A DNA stretch of 64,000 nucleotides from Nocardia cyriacigeorgica GUH-2 (GTDB lineage: Bacteria; Actinomycetota; Actinomycetes; Mycobacteriales; Mycobacteriaceae). The translations under genes were made by a program, and so were the position numbers. Location: the NCBI RefSeq assembly GCF_000284035.1, contig NC_016887.1:4960001-5024000 (forward strand), given 5' to 3'. The notes beneath the pieces were generated by a model. It was not told the origin of the DNA and searched no databases. It worked only from the letters and a program-made list of their open reading frames with translations. How positions within the stretch are numbered: position 1 is the first letter of the stretch; every line of letters starts with the position of its first letter. Shown piece by piece: positions 23,752-31,078 of the stretch.

Positions 23752-24810
23752 GTGAAGCTACGAATCCGCACCATCGCCATGACCGGTTGTCTGGCCGTCA
23801 TGGCGGCGATCGCCCCGGTCAGCGCGCAGGCCGCACCGTCCAATGATCCGATCATCGCCTCGGGCGCGTTGCTCGCCAGCCCCGTCGCCCCGAACGGGTC
23901 GCGGATCACCGACGTCCGGATCGCCGACGACCGCAATGTGAAGTTGCAGGTGTTCTCTACCGCGATGGGCCGCGATATCTCGGTCACCGTGCAGCGCCCG
24001 CGCGATGCGTCCCAGCCGCGCCCGGTGCTCTATCTGCTCAACGGCGCCGACGGCGGCGAAGGCACCGCCAACTGGGTGAGTCGCGCCCCGGACGCACTGG
24101 CGTTTCTCGGCGAGAAGGACGTCAACGTCGTGCAGCCGATCGGCGGCGCCTGGAGCTACTACACCGATTGGCGTGCGCCCGACCCGGTGCTCGGGGTCAA
24201 CAAGTGGAAGACCTTCCTCACCCAGGAACTACCGCCGCTGATCGACGCGGCCTTCGGCACCAACGGCCTCAATGCCATCGCCGGACTGTCCACCTCGGGC
24301 ACTTCGGTGCTGAACCTGCCCATCGCCGCGCCCGGACTCTTCCAAGCGGCCGCCGCCTACAGTGGTTGCGCCCAGACCAGCGATCCCTTCGGCCGGGAGG
24401 CGGTGCGGCTGAGCGTCGAGGTGTGGGGCGGCGGCGACGTGGAGAACATGTACGGCCCGCCCGACGACCCGCTGTGGGTGCAGAACGATCCGTACGTCAA
24501 TGCCGAGGGCCTGCGCGGCCTGGAACTGTTCATCTCCTCCGGCAGCGGCCTGCCCGGCCCGTACGACACCCTCAACGGCCCCTACGCCCTCCCCGGCGCC
24601 TACGGCCTGGCCAATCAGGTGGTGATCGGCGGCGTCATCGAAGCCGCCACCAACTACTGCTCACACAACCTCGCCGCGCGACTCGACGAGTTGAACATCC
24701 CCGCAACCGTGGACTTCCCGCCTGTCGGCACGCATTCGTGGGGGTACTGGCGTGATGCGCTGATCCATTCGTGGCCGGTGATCGCGCGTGGGCTCGAATT
24801 GCCTGCGTGA
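23752..24810 (+). CDS. Secreted antigen-85/mycolyltransferase-type esterase
   Basis: A signal peptide (MTGCLAVMAAIAPVSAQAA) leads into an alpha/beta-hydrolase of the antigen 85 family: VLYLLNGADGGEGTANW, the nucleophile motif GLSTSG, and the catalytic His in GTHSWGYWRDAL. Such enzymes transfer mycolates to trehalose or arabinogalactan. The mycolyltransferase role is inferred from the family, and a plain esterase is possible. I prefer the GTG at 23752 (VKLRIRTIAM), with GGCGGGA upstream; an ATG at 23722 adds ten residues. The single Cys pair (SGCAQTSD, TNYCSHN) may be a disulphide. Confidence 0.82.
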   Translation: MKLRIRTIAMTGCLAVMAAIAPVSAQAAPSNDPIIASGALLASPVAPNGSRITDVRIADDRNVKLQVFSTAMGRDISVTVQRPRDASQPRPVLYLLNGADGGEGTANWVSRAPDALAFLGEKDVNVVQPIGGAWSYYTDWRAPDPVLGVNKWKTFLTQELPPLIDAAFGTNGLNAIAGLSTSGTSVLNLPIAAPGLFQAAAAYSGCAQTSDPFGREAVRLSVEVWGGGDVENMYGPPDDPLWVQNDPYVNAEGLRGLELFISSGSGLPGPYDTLNGPYALPGAYGLANQVVIGGVIEAATNYCSHNLAARLDELNIPATVDFPPVGTHSWGYWRDALIHSWPVIARGLELPA

Positions 24811-24821
24811 GGGTGGGGTCT

Positions 24822-25364
24822 TCACTCCCCCGCGAATGACAGCCCGCGCTCCTCGAGCGCTTCAGCGAGAACCCGTGCAGCCTTCGGTCCAAAACCGTGC
24901 AGGGCCAGCAGTTCCGCGCGAGTGCGCGTGCTGAGTGCGTCCAGGGTGGTGATGCCCGCACCGTGCAGAGCGCGGGTGGCCGGCTTGCCAATCGAGGCAG
25001 GCAGATCACCGGATTCGCCGGGGGCCGCGTTGTCGACGGCGGCAAGGGAGGCCGCGAGGCGTTTCGGAGCGCGAGCGAACCAGGCGCGCCGGACCAGGTA
25101 GTTCGAGGTCTGGCCGTTGATGTCGGCCAGGGCGATCCGCAAGCCGATGCGCTTGCCTGCCCGTTCGATCACCGCGCCGCTCGGGTGATCGGCGAGGATG
25201 CCGTCGATCTCGTCGTCGGCCAGCTGCACCTGGAGCTCGTCATCCTTGCTGATCGAGGCGAAACTCTTTCCCCGGACTCGATACGCGACCGCCCCGAAGT
25301 GCGTGCCCTCCTCCACTTCCGGCAAGGCGAGCGCGGCTTTGCGCACCTGCGCGCGAGTCGTCAT
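24822..25364 (-). CDS. MmcQ/YjbR-like protein fused to a helix-hairpin-helix domain
   Basis: Residues 1-115 have the MmcQ/YjbR pattern (ALPEVEEGTHFGAVAYRVRGKSFASI, WFARAPKRL), a CyaY-like fold often called DNA-binding. Residues 125-180 form a helix-hairpin-helix region similar to the RNA polymerase alpha C-terminal domain (IGKPATRALHGAGITTLDAL, LLALHGFGPKAARVL). The combination supports nucleic-acid contact. Its ATG overlaps the stop of the upstream GNAT gene (ATGA), so both are co-translated. It is convergent with the esterase gene, 12 bases away. Confidence 0.8.
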   Translation of the reverse strand: MTTRAQVRKAALALPEVEEGTHFGAVAYRVRGKSFASISKDDELQVQLADDEIDGILADHPSGAVIERAGKRIGLRIALADINGQTSNYLVRRAWFARAPKRLAASLAAVDNAAPGESGDLPASIGKPATRALHGAGITTLDALSTRTRAELLALHGFGPKAARVLAEALEERGLSFAGE

Positions 25365-25873
25365 CGCTGCTCCCTGGGAACGATCGGTAGCTCGAGCTCG
25401 ATTTCGTCGCGGATCGGAATGCCGTCCTGGCCGAATTCGGGGATCTGTGGTTTGGTCCGCCGCGAGGCCGTGACGGCGTCGGTGTGCAGGGCGGTCAGAT
25501 GGAAACCCGCGCGCTGATAGAACCGCAACGCCCGGGTGTTGTCGTTGGTGGTCGATACCCGGACCCGCCGGACGTCGGCGGTGCGCACCTCATCGACCAG
25601 GGCCCTGATCAGCGCCGCACCCACCCCACCGGACACGAACGCGTTGATCGTGACGATATCGGCCACCCCGCCGGCGACCCGGTATATGAGCATCCCGACC
25701 ACCTCCCCGTCCCGCTCGGCGAGCAGCCCGGGCAATGCACCGGCGTCGACCAGCCCGCCCAACGACAGCGAAACCACCCGGGTATCACCCCATTCGCGCC
25801 GCAGCAGTGTCGCCACGACGTCACGATCGGCCGGCGCGATCTTGCGCAGCGATATCCGATCCGGGACGGTCAC
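25361..25873 (-). CDS. GNAT-family N-acetyltransferase
   Basis: The 170-residue product shows the GNAT core: GEVVGMLIYRVAGG on beta4, SGGVGAALIRALVDEV as the acetyl-CoA-binding loop region, and NTRALRFYQRAGFHLTALHTD. The substrate is unknown. It starts with GTG at 25873 and is coupled by ATGA to the YjbR-HhH gene. A GC-rich hairpin separates it from the CMD operon, so it belongs to a different transcription unit. Confidence 0.85.
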   Translation of the reverse strand: MTVPDRISLRKIAPADRDVVATLLRREWGDTRVVSLSLGGLVDAGALPGLLAERDGEVVGMLIYRVAGGVADIVTINAFVSGGVGAALIRALVDEVRTADVRRVRVSTTNDNTRALRFYQRAGFHLTALHTDAVTASRRTKPQIPEFGQDGIPIRDEIELELPIVPREQR

Positions 25874-25887
25874 CGCGCCAGACTACC

Positions 25888-25925
25888 GCCGCGGCCGCGG
25901 CCACAGGGGGACCTGCGGCCGCGGC
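25888..25925 (-). terminator. Terminator of the CMD/DoxX/hydrolase operon
   Basis: Perfect 11-base arms GCCGCGGCCGC (25888-25898) and GCGGCCGCGGC (25915-25925), 16-base loop, located 14 bases after the stop of the CMD-like gene. Confidence 0.7.
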
Positions 25926-25938
25926 TTCGAACGAGGTG

Positions 25939-26454
25939 TCAGTCCTGCACGGGTGTCCACTGTTCGGCCGGCGGACGCCCGGGCAGCGGCTTGCCGATGA
26001 CGGCCAGCGCGACGAAGAAGTTCACTTGTCCGATGGCCATCGCGAGGGTGGCCAGGGCTTTCTCGTCGTAGTGCTCGGCCGCGCCGGCATACAGCTCATC
26101 CGTCACCCGTTCACCGGCTGCCGAGGGCTGGGCGACGGCTTCGGCGAGGGCCAGGGCCGCCCGCTCGGCTTCGGTGAAATACGGGGCGTCCTGCCAGGTG
26201 GCGACGGCGGCGATCCGTTCCTCGGATTCCCCCGCGGCGCGCAGATTGCCGGTGTGCAGCACGACCAGGTAGGTGCTGCCGACGATCTGCCCGATCCGGA
26301 GCTGGACCAGGCCGATCGTGGTCCTGGGCACGGTCCCGTTTCCGGTGGCTTTGAACAGTGCCGCACCGACGTCGGCGAGTTCGGGGACCAGCTGCTGCGG
26401 ATTGCGCAACCGGGAGCCGGTGCGTTCCTGAATGACCATCGAGTTCTCCTGCAT
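25939..26454 (-). CDS. Carboxymuconolactone decarboxylase/AhpD-fold protein lacking both Cys
   Basis: The 171-residue protein aligns by eye with CMD-family alkylhydroperoxidase-like proteins: LRIGQIVGSTYLVVLHTGNLRAAG, ATWQDAPYFTEAERAALALAEAV, and LAMAIGQVNFFVAL. The usual GCxxC-x-x-H motif reads GSTYLVVLH here, so both redox Cys are replaced (Ser and Leu) while the His remains. Peroxidase activity of the AhpD type is therefore unlikely. The ATG at 26454 follows AAGGAAA. It is the third gene of an operon divergent from an ECF41 sigma factor, a context in which CMD proteins are known to recur. Confidence 0.82.
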   Translation of the reverse strand: MQENSMVIQERTGSRLRNPQQLVPELADVGAALFKATGNGTVPRTTIGLVQLRIGQIVGSTYLVVLHTGNLRAAGESEERIAAVATWQDAPYFTEAERAALALAEAVAQPSAAGERVTDELYAGAAEHYDEKALATLAMAIGQVNFFVALAVIGKPLPGRPPAEQWTPVQD

Positions 26455-26483
26455 GATCGTTGTTTCCTTTCTCAGTGGGTTGA

Positions 26484-26912
26484 TCAGACGTACTGGGGAC
26501 GACGTCCGAGGGCGCCGAGCTTGGTCAGCGGGGAGGCGTCGGCCTGCGGGAGCCAGGCGCGTGCTGCCAGCGTGCAGGCGGCGAACGCGGCGGGCATGGC
26601 CCATTTGCCGGGTCCGTCACCGACTGCGAGGTGCGAGGCGGCGGCTCCGCCGTAGACGAAGACCAGGCCCGCGTAGGCCCACTCCTTCGTGCGCGGATGG
26701 CCCGGGGTGAGGATCGCGGCGAGCGCGGCGGCCTTGGCGGTGCCGAGCACCGTCGCGAAGTACATGGGGTAGCCGAGGTGGTCGAATGCTTCGCGGACAT
26801 AGGAGATCCGGGCGAGATCCCAGTACGCGCCGACAGCCGTTTCGGCCAGGACGGCGGTCACGGGAATCCAGCGGGCGAGCTTCAGGGCGCGGGTCATCGA
26901 GGTGCGATTCAT
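26484..26912 (-). CDS. DoxX-like membrane protein
   Basis: The protein is about 142 residues with four hydrophobic segments: WIPVTAVLAETAVGAYWDL, YFATVLGTAKAAALAAIL, WAYAGLVFVYGGAAASHL and MPAAFAACTLAARAWL. The pattern is that of DoxX/DoxX-like proteins, with LGYPMYFATVLGTAK being a typical segment. The ATG at 26912 has AGGAG eight bases upstream; a GTG at 26921 is also in frame. Its operon partners are a beta-lactamase-like hydrolase and the CMD-like protein, both spaced by about 30 bases. Confidence 0.82.
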   Translation of the reverse strand: MNRTSMTRALKLARWIPVTAVLAETAVGAYWDLARISYVREAFDHLGYPMYFATVLGTAKAAALAAILTPGHPRTKEWAYAGLVFVYGGAAASHLAVGDGPGKWAMPAAFAACTLAARAWLPQADASPLTKLGALGRRPQYV

Positions 26913-26943
26913 GTCTTTCACTCCTGGTGGTAGTTAGGGCGGG

Positions 26944-28113
26944 TCACGCGGCGTGCGCGTAGCCGGAGGCGGTGGCGGCGCGATGGATGGCCGCGGCCAG
27001 TCGGGCGTTCTCGGGGGCATTGAAGGCGAAAGCGGCGCGGCGCCGGGTGTATCCGTAGGTGAGGCCGATATGCGGGTCGGCGAATCCGTCCGACCCCGCC
27101 GACCCGGCGTGCCCGAAGGCGTGCACACCCAGGAACGGGTGCATCAGCCCCTTGGCTTCGAAACCCAGCGTGTACGGCGCTTGCCCGCGTACGAGATCGG
27201 CACCACTGGAATGGATTTCGGAGATCGTCTCGATGGTGTCCAGGGTGAGCAACGGTGGCCTGCCGTCAACGCCGCAGATCGCCGCCGCGTACATCCGGGC
27301 CAGCCCACGAGCACTGCCGACGCCGCCCGCCGAAGCCTGTCCGAGCCGCCGCAGCTGCGGGTCGTTGGGCAGCGCCATCACATCGGCCGCGGTGAACCCG
27401 CGCGCATTCAGGTTGTAGGAAATGCCGGCCAGGCCGTGCGGGTTGGGAGAATTCGCCGCGAAGGCCGCTTCCATCTCCGGCGTCGCCTGCCAGGGGAGAA
27501 TGGGCAGGTAGCGGTGGTCCAAGTCTTCGGGCAGGCCCAGATACACATCCAGCCCATACGGGGCACGGATCCGCTGTTCGAACAGTTGCTGCACGGTGCT
27601 TCCGGTGATCGCGCGCACCACTTCGCCCAGGATCGCGTACATCACGAATCCGCCGTAGCCGTGCGCGGTACGCGGCGCGAAGTAGGGGCGCTGCCCGATC
27701 AGCCGTTCCGCGATGACGCGTTCGTCGGCGAGTTCGGCGACGGTGAAACCGCCTGCCACGCCGATGATTCCGGCGCGGTGGGTCAGCACATCGCGCACGG
27801 TGATGTGCTCTTTTCCGGCGGTGGCGAATCGCGGCCAGTAGTGCGCGACCGTCTGATCGACGTCGAGGACACCGTCCTGGATGAGCATCGCGATCACCAG
27901 ACCAGCCGCACCCTTGCTCGACGAATGCAAGCCGGTCAGCGTGGTATCGGTGACCTCGGCGCCGGCCCACAGATCGACCACCGGACGCCCACGCAGGTAG
28001 GCGGCCAACTGTGCTCCGGACTGCCCGTTCTCCTCCGCGACGACGGCGGCGAACTCCTCCCGTACCTGCTCGAACCCTTCGGCGACAGTGCCGTGGACCT
28101 CTGTCGTGCTCAT
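26944..28113 (-). CDS. Serine beta-lactamase-like esterase (EstB / class C type)
   Basis: The 389-residue protein has the serine-hydrolase motifs of the beta-lactamase/EstB group: SxxK in LHSSSKGAAGLV, a Tyr motif in YGGFVMYAILGE, and a HAGS motif (FGHAGSAGSDG) in place of KTG. Such cytoplasmic enzymes are usually esterases or peptidases rather than true beta-lactamases; there is no signal peptide. The ATG at 28113 follows AAGGGAAA. It is the promoter-proximal gene of the operon running leftwards from an ECF41-type promoter. Confidence 0.85.
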   Translation of the reverse strand: MSTTEVHGTVAEGFEQVREEFAAVVAEENGQSGAQLAAYLRGRPVVDLWAGAEVTDTTLTGLHSSSKGAAGLVIAMLIQDGVLDVDQTVAHYWPRFATAGKEHITVRDVLTHRAGIIGVAGGFTVAELADERVIAERLIGQRPYFAPRTAHGYGGFVMYAILGEVVRAITGSTVQQLFEQRIRAPYGLDVYLGLPEDLDHRYLPILPWQATPEMEAAFAANSPNPHGLAGISYNLNARGFTAADVMALPNDPQLRRLGQASAGGVGSARGLARMYAAAICGVDGRPPLLTLDTIETISEIHSSGADLVRGQAPYTLGFEAKGLMHPFLGVHAFGHAGSAGSDGFADPHIGLTYGYTRRRAAFAFNAPENARLAAAIHRAATASGYAHAA

Positions 28114-28181
28114 AGTGTTTCCCTTCGCTCGCGCCGGACTCGAGGGCCCGGCAGCCGCTGCTGATCGGCTTCTGATGCACT

Positions 28182-28208
28182 GACGTACGGCGCTCGGAAA
28201 ACGTGACC
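28182..28208 (-). promoter_or_regulatory. ECF41-type promoter for the hydrolase/DoxX/CMD operon
   Basis: Read on the minus strand, GGTCACG (28208-28202), 16 bases, CGTC (28185-28182). This fits the known ECF41 motif (GTCAC core at -35, CGTC at -10, about 16 spacing). It lies about 70 bases before the start codon at 28113. Confidence 0.68.
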
Positions 28209-28298
28209 GCAAGATGTGAAAAGCCAGGTAGGAGCCCATTTCCAGGTCTCGGCCTGCCGAACACCGAGCCGCACCGCCATCCGCCCCGAAATGGGAAC

Positions 28299-28325
28299 GG
28301 TCACCTTTGCCGCCGCCGGTTCGTC
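28299..28325 (+). promoter_or_regulatory. ECF41-type promoter for the sigma gene itself
   Basis: GGTCACC (28299-28305), 16 bases, CGTC (28322-28325), 33 bases before the GTG start of the sigma gene. It has the same motif and spacing as the promoter of the divergent operon, indicating autoregulation. Confidence 0.68.
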
Positions 28326-28358
28326 ATCGGTATGAAGGGACGTGAACGAGGAGGACCC

Positions 28359-29231
28359 GTGGACGAAGAGCAATTCCTGGCCGACCGGTTCGAGGAGCAC
28401 CGCATGCATCTGCGCTCGGTGGCCTACCGGATGCTCGGCTCGGTCAGCGATGCCGACGACGCGGTGCAGGAGGCCTGGCTACGTCTGGCCCGCACCGACA
28501 CCAGCGACGTCGGCAACCTCGGCGGTTGGCTGACCACCGTCGTCGGACGGGTCTGCCTCGATATGCTGCGCTCGCGCAAGGTCCGGCAGGAAGAGCCGCT
28601 GGAGAATCTGCCCGATCCGGTGATCACGGCGCCCTCCGGGCAGGGCCCGGAACACGAAGCGCTGCTTGCTGATTCAGTGGGGCTGGCGTTGCTCGTCGTG
28701 CTGGAATCGCTGAGCCCCGCCGAACGCCTGGCCTTCGTGCTGCACGATATGTTCGCCGTGCCGTACGAGCAGATCGCTCCGATCGTCGATCGCACGCCGC
28801 AGACCGCCAAGAAGCTCGCCAGTCAGGCCCGTCGCCGGATCCAGGGCGAAGCTCCCGTACCCGATGCCGATCTACCCCGTCAGCGCCGCGTGGTCGACGC
28901 CTTCCTCGCCGCTGCGCGTGACGGCGAGTTCGACGAGTTGGTACGCATCCTCGATCCCGACGTGGTGCTGCGCGCCGACGCCGGCGACCTGCGCGTGCTC
29001 CGCGGCCGCACCCTCGTCGGCGCACAGGCCGAGACGTTCCACCGCATGGCCACCCTGTGCGTCACCCACCCCGCCGTCATCAACGGCGGCGCCGGACTGG
29101 TCAACACGATGGACGGCGAGCCCTTCTCGATCATGAGCTTCACCGTCGTCGGCGACCGCATCACCGCGATCGACATCCTGTCCGACCGGGAGCGGCTGGG
29201 GGCCTTGGATTTGAGTGCTGTGCTGGGATGA
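28359..29231 (+). CDS. ECF41-group sigma factor (SigJ-like) with SnoaL-like C-terminal domain
   Basis: This 290-residue sigma factor has sigma2 (HLRSVAYRMLGSVSDADDAVQEAWLRL, including the DDAVQE motif), sigma4 (LSPAERLAFVLHDMFAVPYEQIAPIV), and a fused C-terminal domain of about 100 residues with a SnoaL/NTF2-like pattern (VVDAFLAAARDGEFDELVRILDPDVVL). ECF41 factors lack an anti-sigma factor and use this domain to tune activity. The GTG at 28359 has GAGGAGG at correct spacing; an ATG at 28332 is less well placed. ECF41 genes typically neighbour carboxymuconolactone decarboxylase, oxidoreductase or epimerase genes, as seen here. Confidence 0.9.
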   Translation: MDEEQFLADRFEEHRMHLRSVAYRMLGSVSDADDAVQEAWLRLARTDTSDVGNLGGWLTTVVGRVCLDMLRSRKVRQEEPLENLPDPVITAPSGQGPEHEALLADSVGLALLVVLESLSPAERLAFVLHDMFAVPYEQIAPIVDRTPQTAKKLASQARRRIQGEAPVPDADLPRQRRVVDAFLAAARDGEFDELVRILDPDVVLRADAGDLRVLRGRTLVGAQAETFHRMATLCVTHPAVINGGAGLVNTMDGEPFSIMSFTVVGDRITAIDILSDRERLGALDLSAVLG

Positions 29232-29263
29232 GTTCGCGGTGGGTGGCACCGCGGACCTCAGGC

Positions 29264-30838
29264 TCAGTCGAACGGGGACTTATCGATCGAGCACCCGGTG
29301 TTCTTCGGCGGCAGCTGACCGGTGAACAGGTAGTCGCGCTTGACCCGTTCGGCGCAGCTGCTCGGCACATACATGCTGCTGTGCCCCGCGCCTTCGATGA
29401 CGACCACTTGCGCGTCGGCGAGTTGGGCGGCGCCGGCGAACGCACCGGCCAACGGTGTCGCGGGGTCGAACCTGGTGTTGAGCACCAGGATCGGTGCGGC
29501 GGTGCGGCGGTTCCACGGGCCGGTGTACCGGTCGGCGTCATGGCCTTGCCAGAACGCGCAGCCGACGCTGCTGTATGCGGCGATCCGGCCGAAGTAGGGA
29601 ACGCGCTGGTCTTCGGCGATCGCCGCGCGACTGTAGGCGGCCGGGTCGGTCGGGACGGTGCTGTCGCTGCATTGGATCGCGTGGAACGCCTCGGTCCGGT
29701 TGCCTGCGTACGAGGTGTCGCGGGCGACGGGCAGCAATCCCGGGACGGTGGTGCCGGCGTCGAACAGCCGCTGCAACAGCACGGCCAGGTCCGGGTAGTT
29801 CGACGATTGCGACAGGCTCGCCGCGGCGCCGATCACCGAGGCGTAGGTCCACGCCTGACCGTCGAGCCGGATCGGCGCCAGCCGAGCACGTTCGGCCAGC
29901 GCGATCCATTTCAGCTTCGGATCGCCCGCCGAGAACGCGCACCGGGGCCCGGCTTCGGCACATTGCCGCAGAAACGCGTCGAAGGTCGCCGCGATCCCTG
30001 GTGCCACATTCTGCCGGGCGTCCAGCGGCACCGAAGTCCCTTGTCCACCATGCCCGTTGACGTTCCCCTCGAAGTCCATCGACCCGTCGAACGCCATCGC
30101 CCGCACCCGGCTGGGGAACATATTCGCGTAGATCGCGCCGACCTGCGTGCCGTAGGAGATGCCGTGGTAGGTGAGCTTGTCGTCGCCGACCGCGCGGCGC
30201 AACAGCTCGAGGTCGCGGGCGGTGTTCGCGGTGGAGGCGTGATCCAGGATCGGGCCGGCCTGCTGCTTACACCGATCCGCAAATTCCTTGGACCAGGCGA
30301 AGTACGCGGCCTCGTCACCAGGGGCCGTCGGCAGTTCGGGCATGGACCCGAGGAACGTCAGCTGCTCGGCCTCGTTCGCGAAGCAGTTCACCGGCGCACT
30401 CTGCCCGACTCCGCGCGGATCCCACGACACCAGGTCGAACCGCGCCCGCAGCTCCTCCGAGAACAGCCACGGCCATCGTCCCCGTTCGCGCAGTCGCTCC
30501 ACCCCGGACGGGCCGGGCCCGCCGAAGTTCACGAACAGCGTCCCGATCCGCCGGCCGGGATCCGATGCGGGCAGCTTGACCACCGCCAGGTCGATCTGTG
30601 CACCGTGCGGCTCGCGGTAATTCAACGGCACCTGCGCAGAAGAACATTCGAATCCGTCCGCGCAATCGGTCCAGTGCAGTGCGGGTGTTTCCGCCGCTTC
30701 CGCCAGCCGGTCGATATAGGGGTCGGCCCGGCTCTCCGCCGACGCCACCGGCGACCCGAGCGCGGCGACCCCGGCCACCAGCGCACACACCGCACCCCGG
30801 ACCCAGCGAGAACGCGTGGTTCCCAACCGCAGAACCAA
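29264..30838 (-). CDS. Secreted alpha/beta-hydrolase, tripeptidyl aminopeptidase (TAP) type
   Basis: The protein is about 524 residues with a signal peptide (WVRGAVCALVAGVAALGSPVASA), an alpha/beta-hydrolase domain (NFGGPGPSG oxyanion loop, nucleophile GISYGT) and the C-terminal TAP-like domain (VLNTRFDPATPL with the acid, GAGHSSMY with the catalytic His). Relatives release N-terminal peptides or act as lipases/esterases outside the cell. The TTG at 30838 has GGGAGG eight bases upstream and is preferred; a GTG at 30865 is the longest option and lies within an inverted repeat. It is convergent with the sigma gene. Confidence 0.85.
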   Translation of the reverse strand: MVLRLGTTRSRWVRGAVCALVAGVAALGSPVASAESRADPYIDRLAEAAETPALHWTDCADGFECSSAQVPLNYREPHGAQIDLAVVKLPASDPGRRIGTLFVNFGGPGPSGVERLRERGRWPWLFSEELRARFDLVSWDPRGVGQSAPVNCFANEAEQLTFLGSMPELPTAPGDEAAYFAWSKEFADRCKQQAGPILDHASTANTARDLELLRRAVGDDKLTYHGISYGTQVGAIYANMFPSRVRAMAFDGSMDFEGNVNGHGGQGTSVPLDARQNVAPGIAATFDAFLRQCAEAGPRCAFSAGDPKLKWIALAERARLAPIRLDGQAWTYASVIGAAASLSQSSNYPDLAVLLQRLFDAGTTVPGLLPVARDTSYAGNRTEAFHAIQCSDSTVPTDPAAYSRAAIAEDQRVPYFGRIAAYSSVGCAFWQGHDADRYTGPWNRRTAAPILVLNTRFDPATPLAGAFAGAAQLADAQVVVIEGAGHSSMYVPSSCAERVKRDYLFTGQLPPKNTGCSIDKSPFD

Positions 30839-30859
30839 CGACAAGTCCTCCCGTGCACA

Positions 30860-30880
30860 GATCACCGAACACAGGTGATC
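30860..30880. promoter_or_regulatory. Inverted repeat GATCACC-N7-GGTGATC upstream of the hydrolase
   Basis: A perfect seven-base inverted repeat lies 22 bases before the preferred TTG start of the leftward hydrolase gene. The position fits a repressor operator or a 5' leader hairpin. Confidence 0.4.
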
Positions 30881-31078
30881 CTGTCACAGCGGGGCGGTGC
30901 CGACAGTGCGGGCTTTCTCACCCTTGACGAAATCAACTGGCGATCAGTGGCCCATCACATTCGCTGCCGCCTATCCCTTTCCGACAGCTTGCGCGTTGCC
31001 CGATCCCCGTTCCGGCAGCTGCGGGTTCCCGTTCGGGCGGCGCCTGCGCAGCCCGATCCTGCGGCCGGCACGATGAGT

